Positions 43,642 through 53,068 are shown, counted from the stretch's first letter. The stretch is 64,000 nucleotides of DNA from an uncultured Mycoplasmatota bacterium (GCA_937944975.1 CALEBF010000012.1:62001-126000), one strand, 5' to 3'. Notes: a model not told the origin generated them from the letters alone. Numbers and translations are program-made.

Positions 43642-44649
43642 CTAGAGATTTTCTAAATAAGAGATCGCCTGATCGATCGATGATACTTTTACTAGCTTGA
43701 TGTCATAATTATGCTCTTTTTTTACTTTTTTTGCCTCTTCGTAATTTTCTCCAACAGGTACAAAGAAAAGATCGGCTTTGGCTTTCACTGCTCCCTGTAA
43801 CTTATATTCAACACCACCGATGCTCCCGACCGTTCCATTTTCATCGATCGTTCCAGTTCCAACGATTTTTAATCCATGTGTTAAATCTTCACCAACGAGA
43901 GCTTGGTATAAGGCGAGTGTCATCATAAATCCACCACTCGGTCCGGATTCGTCCGAACGAAAATGAAACTCTATGTCTCCTTGGTCTAACTCCTTCTGTT
44001 CTGAAACCATCATTCCTACTAAGGTACGATCATCTTCCTTATATAAAGTTGCTTGCGCTTCTACTTCTTTTCCGTTTCGTTTCACAGTAAAATCTACTTG
44101 CTCCCCTACTTGATAAGAGCTGATCGTATCCAGCAACTCAGATTTTGAACGAATCTCTTTTCCCTCGAAAGTCAATAGTTGATCTTGCACTTTTAAAGTC
44201 GTCTTTGCATTTGGATCGATATAGGTAACATATAGTTTGGTATCCTTGATCGTCACCGATTTTCCCGCTCTAGAAAGCGCTACCATGATCGCGTTTTGGT
44301 TTGCCTCTTCTAGCAACAAATGATTGCGAAAAGAAGCATCTTCCATCGTTTCATTTTCATATAACACTTCTTCCTTTTTCAAAATATCCCAATCGGGATG
44401 AATCATCGCATACAAAAGTGTCGGTATCGTCGCCCGGTATTCGCTGACATAGGCAAGATTCAAGCTTCCACTTGTCGCTTCTTTTCCTTTCATTTCAATT
44501 TTGTCGGATATATCGATCACTCCACCCGGAGCATTTATATAGTATGGAAAAGGAATTAAACAAATTATGCTTGTTACGATGAGCGTAATAAAGAAAGTAC
44601 GATTTTCTTTGATGAATTGTTTTACTTTATCATATACTTTACTGATCAC
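43642..44649 (-). CDS. ylbL: Lon-like PDZ serine protease YlbL (SepM type)
   Basis: A 335-residue membrane protease. One N-terminal membrane segment (about 18-38) places the rest outside. A PDZ domain spans about 135-205, and the S16 Lon-like domain follows with catalytic S238 (DESGPSGGFMM) and K283 (GGVEYKLQGA), the Ser-Lys dyad. Members process peptides or cell-envelope proteins. It is divergent from ylbJ, its usual neighbour in Bacillus. Confidence 0.9.
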   Translation of the reverse strand: MISKVYDKVKQFIKENRTFFITLIVTSIICLIPFPYYINAPGGVIDISDKIEMKGKEATSGSLNLAYVSEYRATIPTLLYAMIHPDWDILKKEEVLYENETMEDASFRNHLLLEEANQNAIMVALSRAGKSVTIKDTKLYVTYIDPNAKTTLKVQDQLLTFEGKEIRSKSELLDTISSYQVGEQVDFTVKRNGKEVEAQATLYKEDDRTLVGMMVSEQKELDQGDIEFHFRSDESGPSGGFMMTLALYQALVGEDLTHGLKIVGTGTIDENGTVGSIGGVEYKLQGAVKAKADLFFVPVGENYEEAKKVKKEHNYDIKLVKVSSIDQAISYLENL

Positions 44650-44695
44650 AAGATTTCTCCTTCCTACTTTATTTTATAGAAAAACAGGTGGTATT

Positions 44696-45676
44696 ATGAA
44701 AAAAGTATGTACGAGTATTGCCATAATGACGGTTTTAATCTTTATAGGAATCGAGATTTTAACATCATCTAAATACATCATGGAATCCGTTTCTTTTTCC
44801 TTTAAAATATGGCAAGAAAATATTTTTCCATCTTTATTTCCGTTTTTCGTTTTATCTGAAATTTTAACCCAATATGGGTTCATCGAACTCGTTGGAGAGT
44901 TGATGCGTCCTTTGATGCAATCTATTTTTCGAATCAAAGGAGAGTGCGCCTTTATCTTCATTATGAGTATTATATCAGGATTCCCATCAAACGCAAAATA
45001 CACACGAGAACTCTATTTAAACGGAAAGATCTCGGAAAGTGAAGCGTCTAAAATCCTCACGTTTACTCACTTTTCAAATCCACTTTTCATCATGGGAACC
45101 GTCGCTCTTCTTTTTTTAAACAATAAAGAGGTCGGCCTTCTTATCCTGCTTTGCCATTACAGCACAAATATCATCATCGGTCTTATTTTTCGCGATTATG
45201 CTCCTAGTGAAAAAGATCATACAAAGGTTTCGTTGAAACGTGCAATTTTAAAAATGCATGAAAAAAGAATTCATAATCATTCCAGCTTTGGAAAAATCAT
45301 TACAAATTCTTTACAAAATGCGATTCAAACATTATTATTAATCCTCGGTGTCGTAACGATGTTTTTAGTAATTACGACAATGATCGACCAAAACTTAAAT
45401 ATCGATAGCTATCATCAGAGCATTTTAAATGGATTCATCGAGATGACACAAGGACTAAAATACGTAAGTTTGCTTGATATTCCACTAAAATTCAAAAGTA
45501 CGATCACCGCTATGATATTATCGTTTGGTGGGTTATCTGTACATATGCAAATGATCGGTATTTTAAGTGATACCAAGATCAAATATCTACCTTTTTTTAC
45601 GGCGCGACTCCTGCACGCATCCATCGCGTCTTTCCTCGTTTATTTCTTATTCGATTATTGGATTTTACTTATCTAA
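44696..45676 (+). CDS. ylbJ: Sporulation integral membrane protein YlbJ
   Basis: A 326-residue membrane protein with about eight segments and the nucleoside-recognition (Gate) fold seen in SpoIIIAA-neighbour SpoVV/YlbJ proteins. Characteristic blocks: WQENIFPSLFPFFVLSEIL, FIMSIISGFPSNAKYTRELY, and LTFTHFSNPLFIMGTV. In Bacillus YlbJ (SpoVV) carries dipicolinic acid across the forespore outer membrane. The ATG at 44696 follows AGGTGGT; the upstream frame runs into ylbL. Its stop overlaps that of the convergent prepilin gene. Confidence 0.9.
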   Translation: MKKVCTSIAIMTVLIFIGIEILTSSKYIMESVSFSFKIWQENIFPSLFPFFVLSEILTQYGFIELVGELMRPLMQSIFRIKGECAFIFIMSIISGFPSNAKYTRELYLNGKISESEASKILTFTHFSNPLFIMGTVALLFLNNKEVGLLILLCHYSTNIIIGLIFRDYAPSEKDHTKVSLKRAILKMHEKRIHNHSSFGKIITNSLQNAIQTLLLILGVVTMFLVITTMIDQNLNIDSYHQSILNGFIEMTQGLKYVSLLDIPLKFKSTITAMILSFGGLSVHMQMIGILSDTKIKYLPFFTARLLHASIASFLVYFLFDYWILLI

Positions 45677-47343
45677 TTAGAACTTACGATAGAAAGTAAA
45701 GTGAACCTCGCATAACCATGTCCGCTATTTCCTGGCATTGTTCCACCTTTATAACCTGGCATCGATCCATTTCCTGCAACCATCTTCCCGTTAGAGAAAA
45801 CTTTTCCAGAATAATGTTGAGGTTTTCCTGTATGATTGCCATCTTTATCGATTGCGTTACATCCAGTATAACCAGAAATAAAGGATGATCCTCCCGCTCC
45901 TGTTGCAGCGGTGTCTGTAGCAACTCCGGAAGCTCCTCCACCATAGTAGCCTCCACCACCGCCACTCAAATATTTAGATCCGGCATTTCCTCCGCGCCCA
46001 AAAGCACCAGCGTCTCCTTTTCCAGAAGTCCCACTTCCTCCGGTTCCTCCAGCAGTCTGAGTTCCTCCTTTGGCTGCAGTTACATTGCTCACACCGTTTA
46101 CTTTTCCATCGATTCCGGTAAGCGTACCACCAGCTCCTCCAGCAGTTTCACTTGCGGCAAGTTCGTATCCACCGCCACCTCCGGCAGCGACCATGATACG
46201 ACTTTGTAATCCATTTAAATTACTCCATGAACCACCAACAAGACGTACATCGGTAGCACCTCCACCACTATTATATCGATTGATGTCGTCAGGATGAGAA
46301 TTTTCTAGCATCGAAGATCCTCCTCCATTGAAAGCAACGGCAACGTCACCTCTCGCTTTATGTTCTCCAACGTACACATAGAGTGTTTCAGATGGTGTTA
46401 AATTGATTGTTCCGCTAGTATAAGCGCCATTTCCACCATATGAACCTCCACCTTGCGCTCCCCAAAGTTCAACTTTATAAGTTCCATTCACAGGCGGAAT
46501 GAAGACCTGCTCTTGTCCTGTATATTGATAATCTGTCTCTGCTGGCACCACTGTAATACGGCGGGTTCTTTTATTGACTAATGTTCCATTATCGTAAAAA
46601 GAATATTCACATGTGTAAGTCTCTCCCACTGTATTTCCGACAGAACAATTTGCTCTTACTCGACTATCATTTTCGATCATGTTTCCGTTTTCGTCGATGA
46701 CGAACCATCCTGGTTCTTGATAAGCGATCGTATTGTACAACACCATTTCTTCGAGCCCACGCAAATATAAATGTTCCGTTTGTCCATTTCCTTCAAAAAC
46801 AATATTATTTAAAGCTGTCTCTTGATTATTATATTGATATACAAGTCTAATTCCAAAGTTATCTCCTGTAAATAAATGATGGGTCACAGGTATGTCGATT
46901 CGAATAAACGAATTATTTCCCATCATGGCAGCAGTTGGGCTTGTCATAGGAGTCTCTGTCGTTACGTGCATCTCTCCAATTTTACTACCATCCGCCAATT
47001 TCGTCGCATAGTTTCCGTAGCGAATTACTTTGTTTATCTTATCTACTTTTAATTGTTTTGTCGTATTATCATCAAATGTGAAATTAAGGCAATATTCTCC
47101 ACAATTCGTCGCATAGAGAACTTTTTTATTGCTTAAATCGTCGCTGATTGTCTTTGTGATATTCGTCTGTTTTGTTAGCAACTCTGTTTTGATGACCCCA
47201 GAAACATATAGTTCTTTCACTTGAATGAGGAATTGGAATAAGAAAACGATGACAATCATGGCAAGTGCAAATGAAACAACTAATTCTACTACGGTAAATC
47301 CTCGTTGATCTAAATTTTGTTTCCTTCTATGAAATAATCCCAT
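45673..47343 (-). CDS. Prepilin-like protein with ALK/LTK-type glycine-rich domain
   Basis: A 556-residue protein. A short basic leader ends RG-FTVVE, a type IV prepilin site: cleavage after G15, F16 methylated, E20 at +5, followed by the 20-residue hydrophobic stem. Residues about 50-190 are pilin-like; about 195-268 resemble a DUF5011/HYR-like Ig fold (LYNTIAYQEPG...). Residues about 273-551 are a glycine-rich domain of the ALK/LTK type: YKVELWGAQGGG, then poly-Gly runs, and SSFISGYTGCN close to the end. It is very large for a pilin. It is co-oriented with its paralogue 16 bases upstream. Confidence 0.85.
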   Translation of the reverse strand: MGLFHRRKQNLDQRGFTVVELVVSFALAMIVIVFLFQFLIQVKELYVSGVIKTELLTKQTNITKTISDDLSNKKVLYATNCGEYCLNFTFDDNTTKQLKVDKINKVIRYGNYATKLADGSKIGEMHVTTETPMTSPTAAMMGNNSFIRIDIPVTHHLFTGDNFGIRLVYQYNNQETALNNIVFEGNGQTEHLYLRGLEEMVLYNTIAYQEPGWFVIDENGNMIENDSRVRANCSVGNTVGETYTCEYSFYDNGTLVNKRTRRITVVPAETDYQYTGQEQVFIPPVNGTYKVELWGAQGGGSYGGNGAYTSGTINLTPSETLYVYVGEHKARGDVAVAFNGGGSSMLENSHPDDINRYNSGGGATDVRLVGGSWSNLNGLQSRIMVAAGGGGGYELAASETAGGAGGTLTGIDGKVNGVSNVTAAKGGTQTAGGTGGSGTSGKGDAGAFGRGGNAGSKYLSGGGGGYYGGGASGVATDTAATGAGGSSFISGYTGCNAIDKDGNHTGKPQHYSGKVFSNGKMVAGNGSMPGYKGGTMPGNSGHGYARFTLLSIVSSN

Positions 47344-47358
47344 CTATATTCCTCCTCA

Positions 47359-48789
47359 TTATTTAGAAAATGTCGAAATGTAAGAAATGTTGACTTGGCC
47401 ATTTCCTGCGTTTCCTGTAACCATTCCTGTTTTGTTTGGATTTGGCATCGATTGATCTCCGGCGATCATAATTCCATTCGAGAATACGAGAGCGGATGGA
47501 TGAACAGGAGATCCTGTGTGTGTTCCATTTGTAGAAAGTGAATTACATCCGGCATATCCAGAGATAAAGGATGATCCTCCAGCTCCACCTCCACCGGTTC
47601 CATAAGCGCCAGCTCCTCCGGCTCCGCCACCGTAGTAACCACCGCCTCCGCCACCGGCTCCTCCGGCGACGTTTTTAATTGCATCACTTTCAACTGGTCG
47701 TCCTCCGACGCCTAAAATCCCGGCTTTTCCGGCGAGTCCATTCGAAGCGTATGCAGCTGCTGCAATTCCTCCAGCTCCACCTTTCGTCTGTTCCGCCCCG
47801 ACACCAGATCTACCGTTCGTTACGTCCGAAGCTGTAGAAGAACTCGTTGGCAGTCCTTGTAAAGCGCCACCAGCTCCTCCGGCGTTTCCTGAAGCACCTT
47901 GTCCACCGCCTCCAGCAGCAACGATAATTCTGCTCGCATAGGCAAATGTATTATCACCAAGAGATAGTCTTACGTCACTCGCACCACCTCCGGCAGCACC
48001 GATCATTTGATCGCGATTACCACCATCGGCACGCATAGAACCACTTCCTCCGGCTCCGCCGTTAAAACTATCCGTTCGACTACTGTCAGTGCCTTTCCCT
48101 CCGACGTAGATGTATAGTTTCGTTCCTTTATTTAAATAGACAGACCCTGCCGCGTAAGCGCCGTGTCCACCGTGTTCTCCACCTCCGGCAGCGCCCCATG
48201 TTTCAATTCGGTAAATTCCAGATTCTGGGGCAACAAAGGTTTGATAATTCCCCGTATAATAATATTGATACATTAAAGTATTCGTACCTAATTTTAAAGT
48301 TGCGTACTCTCCGTTTGTATACTCGACGATCAATCGATATCCATCGGAAGTGCTATCTGTATTGATATAGCGTACGAACTCTTTTGTCTCTTCACTCATA
48401 TCGTGAGATTCTAGATTTTTCAAAAAATTCGTCACATTACTTCCTGTAAAATATACATGCTCTACGTTGAGAGAAAGCAATAGTTGTTGACAATATGCAG
48501 TCTCTACGAAATACTCGCTAGAACAATCGGAAAAATCGACATAAAAGATACCATCTAGAACATTGTCTTCATAAGTATTTATGAGCTGATCGTATCCATC
48601 TTGTTGAATATATTGATTGATGCTTTGTGCACCATACAAAGCATTTACAGTATTATACGAAAACGTCGTTTCGTAGCTACTGTTCACCTTTTGAAATTGT
48701 ACAAATAAAAATACTAATAACGATGTAACAAACACTGATACAATCAATGTCTCCATCAACGAAAACCCCAGGTTATTCTTTTTTTTCAT
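47359..48789 (-). CDS. Prepilin-like protein with ALK/LTK-type glycine-rich domain
   Basis: A 476-residue paralogue. The leader MKKKNNLG is followed by FSLMET: cleavage after G8, F9 at +1, E13 at +5, then the hydrophobic stem to about residue 31. Residues about 35-170 are a pilin-type head with several Cys. Residues about 176-476 are the glycine-rich domain (TFVAPESGIYRIETWGA, GGGGGGYYGGGAGG, SSFISGYAGCN, and FSNGIMIAGDQSMP). It lacks the Ig-like insert of its partner. A divergent promoter region separates it from the pilB-type ATPase gene. Confidence 0.85.
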   Translation of the reverse strand: MKKKNNLGFSLMETLIVSVFVTSLLVFLFVQFQKVNSSYETTFSYNTVNALYGAQSINQYIQQDGYDQLINTYEDNVLDGIFYVDFSDCSSEYFVETAYCQQLLLSLNVEHVYFTGSNVTNFLKNLESHDMSEETKEFVRYINTDSTSDGYRLIVEYTNGEYATLKLGTNTLMYQYYYTGNYQTFVAPESGIYRIETWGAAGGGEHGGHGAYAAGSVYLNKGTKLYIYVGGKGTDSSRTDSFNGGAGGSGSMRADGGNRDQMIGAAGGGASDVRLSLGDNTFAYASRIIVAAGGGGQGASGNAGGAGGALQGLPTSSSTASDVTNGRSGVGAEQTKGGAGGIAAAAYASNGLAGKAGILGVGGRPVESDAIKNVAGGAGGGGGGYYGGGAGGAGAYGTGGGGAGGSSFISGYAGCNSLSTNGTHTGSPVHPSALVFSNGIMIAGDQSMPNPNKTGMVTGNAGNGQVNISYISTFSK

Positions 48790-48807
48790 AAACTGACTCC
48801 TTTATTA

Positions 48808-48836
48808 TTGTATTTATCATAAAACTATTATATAAT
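48808..48836 (+). promoter_or_regulatory. SigmaA-type promoter of the pilB-type gene
   Basis: TTGTAT, 17 bases, TATAAT in the 94-base divergent region shared with the prepilin operon. The AT-rich centre also offers minus-strand -10 sequences. Confidence 0.68.
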
Positions 48837-48883
48837 ATTATCAGGATAAAAGCTAGTCCAAAAAGATAAAAGGGGTTGAAAAT

Positions 48884-50275
48884 GTGCTTAAGAAATATGA
48901 CTTTAACAAAATACCTATTACAGAAATCTTAAACGATATATTAGTAGATTCGGCCAAGAGAGGGGCTAGTGACATTCACATGGATCCTCGAACAAACGGT
49001 ATGCAAATCCGAATTCGAATCGATGGTGCTTTAGTCGATTATGCTGAGGTTCCAAGTGTCATGCAGAAAAATTTAGTCACACGTGTTAAAATTTTAGCAG
49101 GTATGAATATTACGGAAACAAGACTTCCGCAGGACGGTGCAATTAAACAGACGATCCAAGACATGCCTTTGGATCTTCGTGTGTCTGCCCTGCCTACGAA
49201 AGAAGGAGAAAAAGTCGTTATCCGTATCTTAGACTATTCGATGAGTATCGCTGGACTTGAAACATTAGGACTCAGTCAGGATAACTTGAAGAAAGTTCTC
49301 CGTATGATTGCTGTTCCGAATGGAATCATCTTAGTTACTGGAGCGACTGGTTCCGGAAAATCAACGACAGTATATTCCATTTTAAATCGACTCAATCGTG
49401 AAGACGTTAACATCATTACCGTTGAGGATCCAGTCGAAATGGAAATCGAAGGAATCAACCAGGTTCAAACAAATAGTGAAATCGGTTTGACTTTTGCTAG
49501 TGCTCTTCGTTCTATTTTACGTCAAGACCCGAACATCATCATGATCGGAGAGATTCGTGATAACGAAACTGCACAGATCGCTGTTCGTGCTTCTATTACA
49601 GGACACTTAGTATTATCTACCATCCACACCAACAACTCGTTAAATACAATTGAACGTCTACTCGACATGGATGTAGAACGATACTTATTATCAGCTTCCC
49701 TCACGGGAATCATCTCGCAAAAATTAGCGCGTCGTCTTTGTACGAAGTGTCAAAAGACAAGACCGACAAATCAATATGAAAAAGAATTATTTAGAAAAGC
49801 GCTTGGCCTAGAAGTCAACGAAGTAAAGACAGCAGAAGGCTGCGAGGAATGTGGATCTGGTTATAAAGGACGTATCTCTATTCACGAGGTACTGCTTATC
49901 AATCAAGAGATTCGAGATGCGATCAGTAGTAACGTTTCAAAAGAAAAGTTAAGAGAGATGGTATATGGTTCTGATGTAACGACGATGTTACAAGATGGAC
50001 TCCAAAAGGTTGTCGAAGGTTATACGACAATTGAAGAAATATTGAAATTAATCGAATTAGACGATGACGAATCTCTTGGAAATGACCAAAAGGAAAAATC
50101 TGGTTTAGAGGCAGCTCTCGCCTATACAGGAATTGCGGTAAAAGAAGATTTAGAACATTTAACAACTCCTGTAAGTGAAGCAAATAAACAAGAACCTACA
50201 ACAACTGCTCCTGCACAACCAACTACACCAAACTCGACACCGATCGATGACAAAATAGATATTGTTGATTTATAA
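48884..50275 (+). CDS. PilB/GspE-type assembly ATPase
   Basis: A 463-residue hexameric motor ATPase for pilus or pseudopilus extension. It has the N2 domain (SDIHMDPRTNGMQIRIRIDG), Walker A (GATGSGKS, 153-160), Asp box, Walker B (IMIGEIRDNETA), His box (VLSTIHTNNS) and a zinc tetracysteine (CTKC...CEEC). The N1 domain of long PilB/GspE is missing, as in ComGA. The Thr/Pro-rich tail of 60 residues is unusual. GTG start after AGGGG; the overlapping ATG at 48882 is out of frame. Confidence 0.93.
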   Translation: MLKKYDFNKIPITEILNDILVDSAKRGASDIHMDPRTNGMQIRIRIDGALVDYAEVPSVMQKNLVTRVKILAGMNITETRLPQDGAIKQTIQDMPLDLRVSALPTKEGEKVVIRILDYSMSIAGLETLGLSQDNLKKVLRMIAVPNGIILVTGATGSGKSTTVYSILNRLNREDVNIITVEDPVEMEIEGINQVQTNSEIGLTFASALRSILRQDPNIIMIGEIRDNETAQIAVRASITGHLVLSTIHTNNSLNTIERLLDMDVERYLLSASLTGIISQKLARRLCTKCQKTRPTNQYEKELFRKALGLEVNEVKTAEGCEECGSGYKGRISIHEVLLINQEIRDAISSNVSKEKLREMVYGSDVTTMLQDGLQKVVEGYTTIEEILKLIELDDDESLGNDQKEKSGLEAALAYTGIAVKEDLEHLTTPVSEANKQEPTTTAPAQPTTPNSTPIDDKIDIVDL

Positions 50276-50277
50276 AA

Positions 50278-50302
50278 CGTGGTTTAAAGCCCACGCTTTT
50301 TT
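50278..50302 (+). terminator. Terminator of the pilB-type gene
   Basis: CGTGG/CCACG stem with an eight-base loop followed by CTTTTTT. Confidence 0.75.
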
Positions 50303-50307
50303 ATACC

Positions 50308-50337
50308 AAAAAAACCTCATTTTTCATGAGGCTTTTT
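50308..50337 (-). terminator. Terminator of the pilC-pilD unit
   Basis: CCTCAT/ATGAGG stem with a five-base loop; the minus strand continues into seven T residues. It also works in the plus direction. Confidence 0.82.
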
Positions 50338-51102
50338 CTATGCAATCAGAAATACTACTAGTTGGTTCCAACTAAAGTGGGTAAAGTATAAAATCAAAGC
50401 TGCGATAATCAAAAACGGGCCAAAAGCGATGATATTTGTCTGTTTTTTGTATGTAACAATCAAGGCAATTGGAAGTCCGATCAATGCCGCTAAGAAAATA
50501 GCGACGACCGACATTTCAAATCCAAGCACAAGGCCAAATACAAACAGAAGCTTGATATCTCCTCCACCCATCGATTCCTTCTGAAATAAGAAATCTCCAA
50601 ATAATTTTAATAAGTACATGATTCCAAAAGCGATACATCCAGATAAAATGTAATAGCATGTATCGTTGATTCCATCCCTAATACAGTATTCTATAATGAG
50701 TAATACTGCTCCAATGGCAAGTACTTCATCTAGAATGATCATTGATTCATAATCGCTTATAAATACGATAGATAACATCGAAACAAACGTAAGCGCGATC
50801 GCAAAGTCAATAGAAAAACCGTATTGATAAAAGCTAAGTGCATATAAAGCACCTGTACAAAATTCGTGGATCGGATAAATCCATGATAATTTTGTCTTAC
50901 ACGCTTTGCACCTTCCTCTTTGAATCAAAAATGAAATAATTGGAATCAATTCTATCGGCTTTAATACGTGTCCACACTTCGTACAATGTGATCTAGGCGA
51001 AACAATTGACTGTCCGTTTGCTCGCCTAGATCCAACGACGTTAAAAAACGATGCCATAATAGTCCCCAATATGAAGAAAACAACTATATAATACACTTCC
51101 AT
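50338..51102 (-). CDS. Prepilin peptidase (type IV leader peptidase)
   Basis: A 254-residue membrane aspartyl protease/methyltransferase with about seven membrane segments. The N-terminal domain has the zinc-binding CTKCGHVLKPIELIPIISF...CKACKTKLSW. The two catalytic Asp motifs are FISDYESMIILDEVL and the second in MGGGDIKLLF (GxGD). It would cut and methylate the two glycine-rich prepilins. It ends the same minus-strand unit as the pilC-type gene, 10 bases downstream. Confidence 0.95.
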   Translation of the reverse strand: MEVYYIVVFFILGTIMASFFNVVGSRRANGQSIVSPRSHCTKCGHVLKPIELIPIISFLIQRGRCKACKTKLSWIYPIHEFCTGALYALSFYQYGFSIDFAIALTFVSMLSIVFISDYESMIILDEVLAIGAVLLIIEYCIRDGINDTCYYILSGCIAFGIMYLLKLFGDFLFQKESMGGGDIKLLFVFGLVLGFEMSVVAIFLAALIGLPIALIVTYKKQTNIIAFGPFLIIAALILYFTHFSWNQLVVFLIA

Positions 51103-51112
51103 AAGTTTCCTC

Positions 51113-53068
51113 CTACTCTTGAATTGTGTTGTACATGTTGAACATTGGAATAACGATTGCTAAAACGATAACACCAACAACTCCGGTTAACAAGACGATT
51201 AAAATCGGTTCGACGAATGTCTTGATACGAGCTACTGCAGTCTCGTGCAATTCTTGATAATAAGATGATACTTTTTGCATCATTTCTGGAAGTTCTCCAG
51301 TTTTTTCTCCGGTTACAAGCATTTCATATGCTGGCACTGGAAAGGCCCAATGCCCTTTAAACGAAGCCGAGATACTTTCTCCGGTCGATAGATTTTGCAA
51401 TGTTTTATTGATCATCTCTTTATAGATTTCGTTCGATGTGATTCGGTTCAAAATTTCCATACTATCTGTAATAAATACATTGTGAGCCATCAAAGAACCG
51501 AGTGTCTTTGTGAACAATGTAACTTCGTTATAAATTACGACATCTCCTAACACAGGAATTTTCATAAGTACAGTTTGCATTGCTTTTCTAAATGGTTGTA
51601 CTTTCTTAAATATATATATATATATGATAAAGAAAACAACAACACCAAGCAATATAAAAACACCATAGTCACGTAAGAAATGGCTACAATCCAAAATCCA
51701 TAAAGTGAATGCTGGAATTGCAGAAGCGTCCATGCTTGAATAGATTTCGACGAATTGTGGGATAACATACACCATGATAAAGATGATAACGACAATGGCA
51801 ACAAATAACACCATACATGGATATAATAGTGCATTTACCATCTGTTTTTTTGTCTTTTCTGTCTGCGTATAATACTCTTCCATATCATCTAGCACTTCTG
51901 GAAGTTCCCCTGTTAGCTCACTCGATTTAACCATGTTGACAAAAAGACCAGGAAATGCTTTCCCTTGTTTTTCTAACGCTGTACTAAAACTATCCCCCAT
52001 CGTTAAATCGTACATCATCGTCCGGAAAACCTTTTGATATCCTGGATTCTTATACTGTCTCGTTAATATTTTTAAACTATCGACAAGTGGAATTCCGGCT
52101 TTGATATAAGTAGATAACTGGGTGATGAAGAAGATAAGATCTTTCGTTTTGATTTTGACAGATCCAAATCCTGTATCACCATGTAAAAATGTAATCCATT
52201 TGCTACTACGAATGCTGTAAACTTCGAAGCCTTGACTAATCAAAAACGAATGCACTTCCAACTTAGAAAAAGCTTCGAAATATCCTTTGACTATCTTTCC
52301 GTCTTCATTTTTAGCGACATACTCGAAAAGTATTTTTTTATCGCTCTTTTCCGCAGATTCCTTCGATAGATCAATCAGTAATGCCTCGTGTTTTTCCGCT
52401 TCTCGTAAAGCTTTTTTCTCTGCACCAATCGGGCTGTTTAATACTTTTTTGATCTTAGAAGGTAGCGCTCCAATCGCTGCAAAAAAAGCCTCCAATCGTT
52501 GCGCGAAAGTCTTCTTTGGTTTTTCCTCCAACATTGCCTCAACGGCAGCTTCGTCTTCTAATCCTTCGATAAATTGTTTCTTTCTTAATTCTGATTCTTC
52601 CGCTTCTTTACGTTGTTCTTCAGCGATCCGTTGTGCTTCTTCTACAACGGATAAATTGTGTAATCTCGTCTGTTCTTTTAAAGCTTCTTTTTCGCGACGG
52701 CGAGCCTCTAACTCACGTAACCTACGATCTTTTCTTGCAAGCCTCTCCTGATGATTTGCAATCATGATCATAACGAATTTACGTAGCGTATGATCGTATA
52801 AGAATAAATACCCGATCTGTACTGCTAATCCGATCGCTAATATTCCAAAATATACATACTTCCAGAAACGAAATAATATCATTCCAATCATATGTACAAT
52901 TTGATATACTCCTTCACAACAAACAATAAATCCAATCAATAGGTATCTTAAAAAATTACGTATCAATTGTAAGACACAGTGTATTGTTACTTGTGTTCCA
53001 ACATAAGCGTAATAAACCACTCTATATACAAGAATGCAAGGCCAAAATATGATTGGTTTATTTGCCAT
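51113..53068 (-). CDS. PilC/GspF-type inner membrane platform protein with N-terminal extension
   Basis: A 651-residue protein. The C-terminal 400 residues are an ordinary GspF/PilC: FEYVAKNEDGKIVKGYFEA at 248, and two T2SSF domains (about 310-435 and 515-640), the second with GEKTGELPEMM. The first 245 residues are extra: three hydrophobic segments (about 7-27, 41-62, 72-92), a strongly charged coiled coil (about 105-168), and an amphipathic linker. GGCAGGTG precedes the ATG. An alternating TA run encodes IYIYIF near residue 482. Confidence 0.9.
   Translation of the reverse strand: MANKPIIFWPCILVYRVVYYAYVGTQVTIHCVLQLIRNFLRYLLIGFIVCCEGVYQIVHMIGMILFRFWKYVYFGILAIGLAVQIGYLFLYDHTLRKFVMIMIANHQERLARKDRRLRELEARRREKEALKEQTRLHNLSVVEEAQRIAEEQRKEAEESELRKKQFIEGLEDEAAVEAMLEEKPKKTFAQRLEAFFAAIGALPSKIKKVLNSPIGAEKKALREAEKHEALLIDLSKESAEKSDKKILFEYVAKNEDGKIVKGYFEAFSKLEVHSFLISQGFEVYSIRSSKWITFLHGDTGFGSVKIKTKDLIFFITQLSTYIKAGIPLVDSLKILTRQYKNPGYQKVFRTMMYDLTMGDSFSTALEKQGKAFPGLFVNMVKSSELTGELPEVLDDMEEYYTQTEKTKKQMVNALLYPCMVLFVAIVVIIFIMVYVIPQFVEIYSSMDASAIPAFTLWILDCSHFLRDYGVFILLGVVVFFIIYIYIFKKVQPFRKAMQTVLMKIPVLGDVVIYNEVTLFTKTLGSLMAHNVFITDSMEILNRITSNEIYKEMINKTLQNLSTGESISASFKGHWAFPVPAYEMLVTGEKTGELPEMMQKVSSYYQELHETAVARIKTFVEPILIVLLTGVVGVIVLAIVIPMFNMYNTIQE

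Noticed and set aside
45684..45965. Second minus-strand frame within the glycine-rich prepilin gene, and similar frames at 47466-47693
   Set aside because: GGN-rich codons leave alternative frames open. They have no start site and lie inside a clear coding region.
45900..48200. Repeated GGN-rich DNA as a possible CRISPR or satellite array
   Set aside because: Repeats are irregular, codon-phased and explained by poly-glycine coding sequence; no constant repeat/spacer units exist anywhere in the window.
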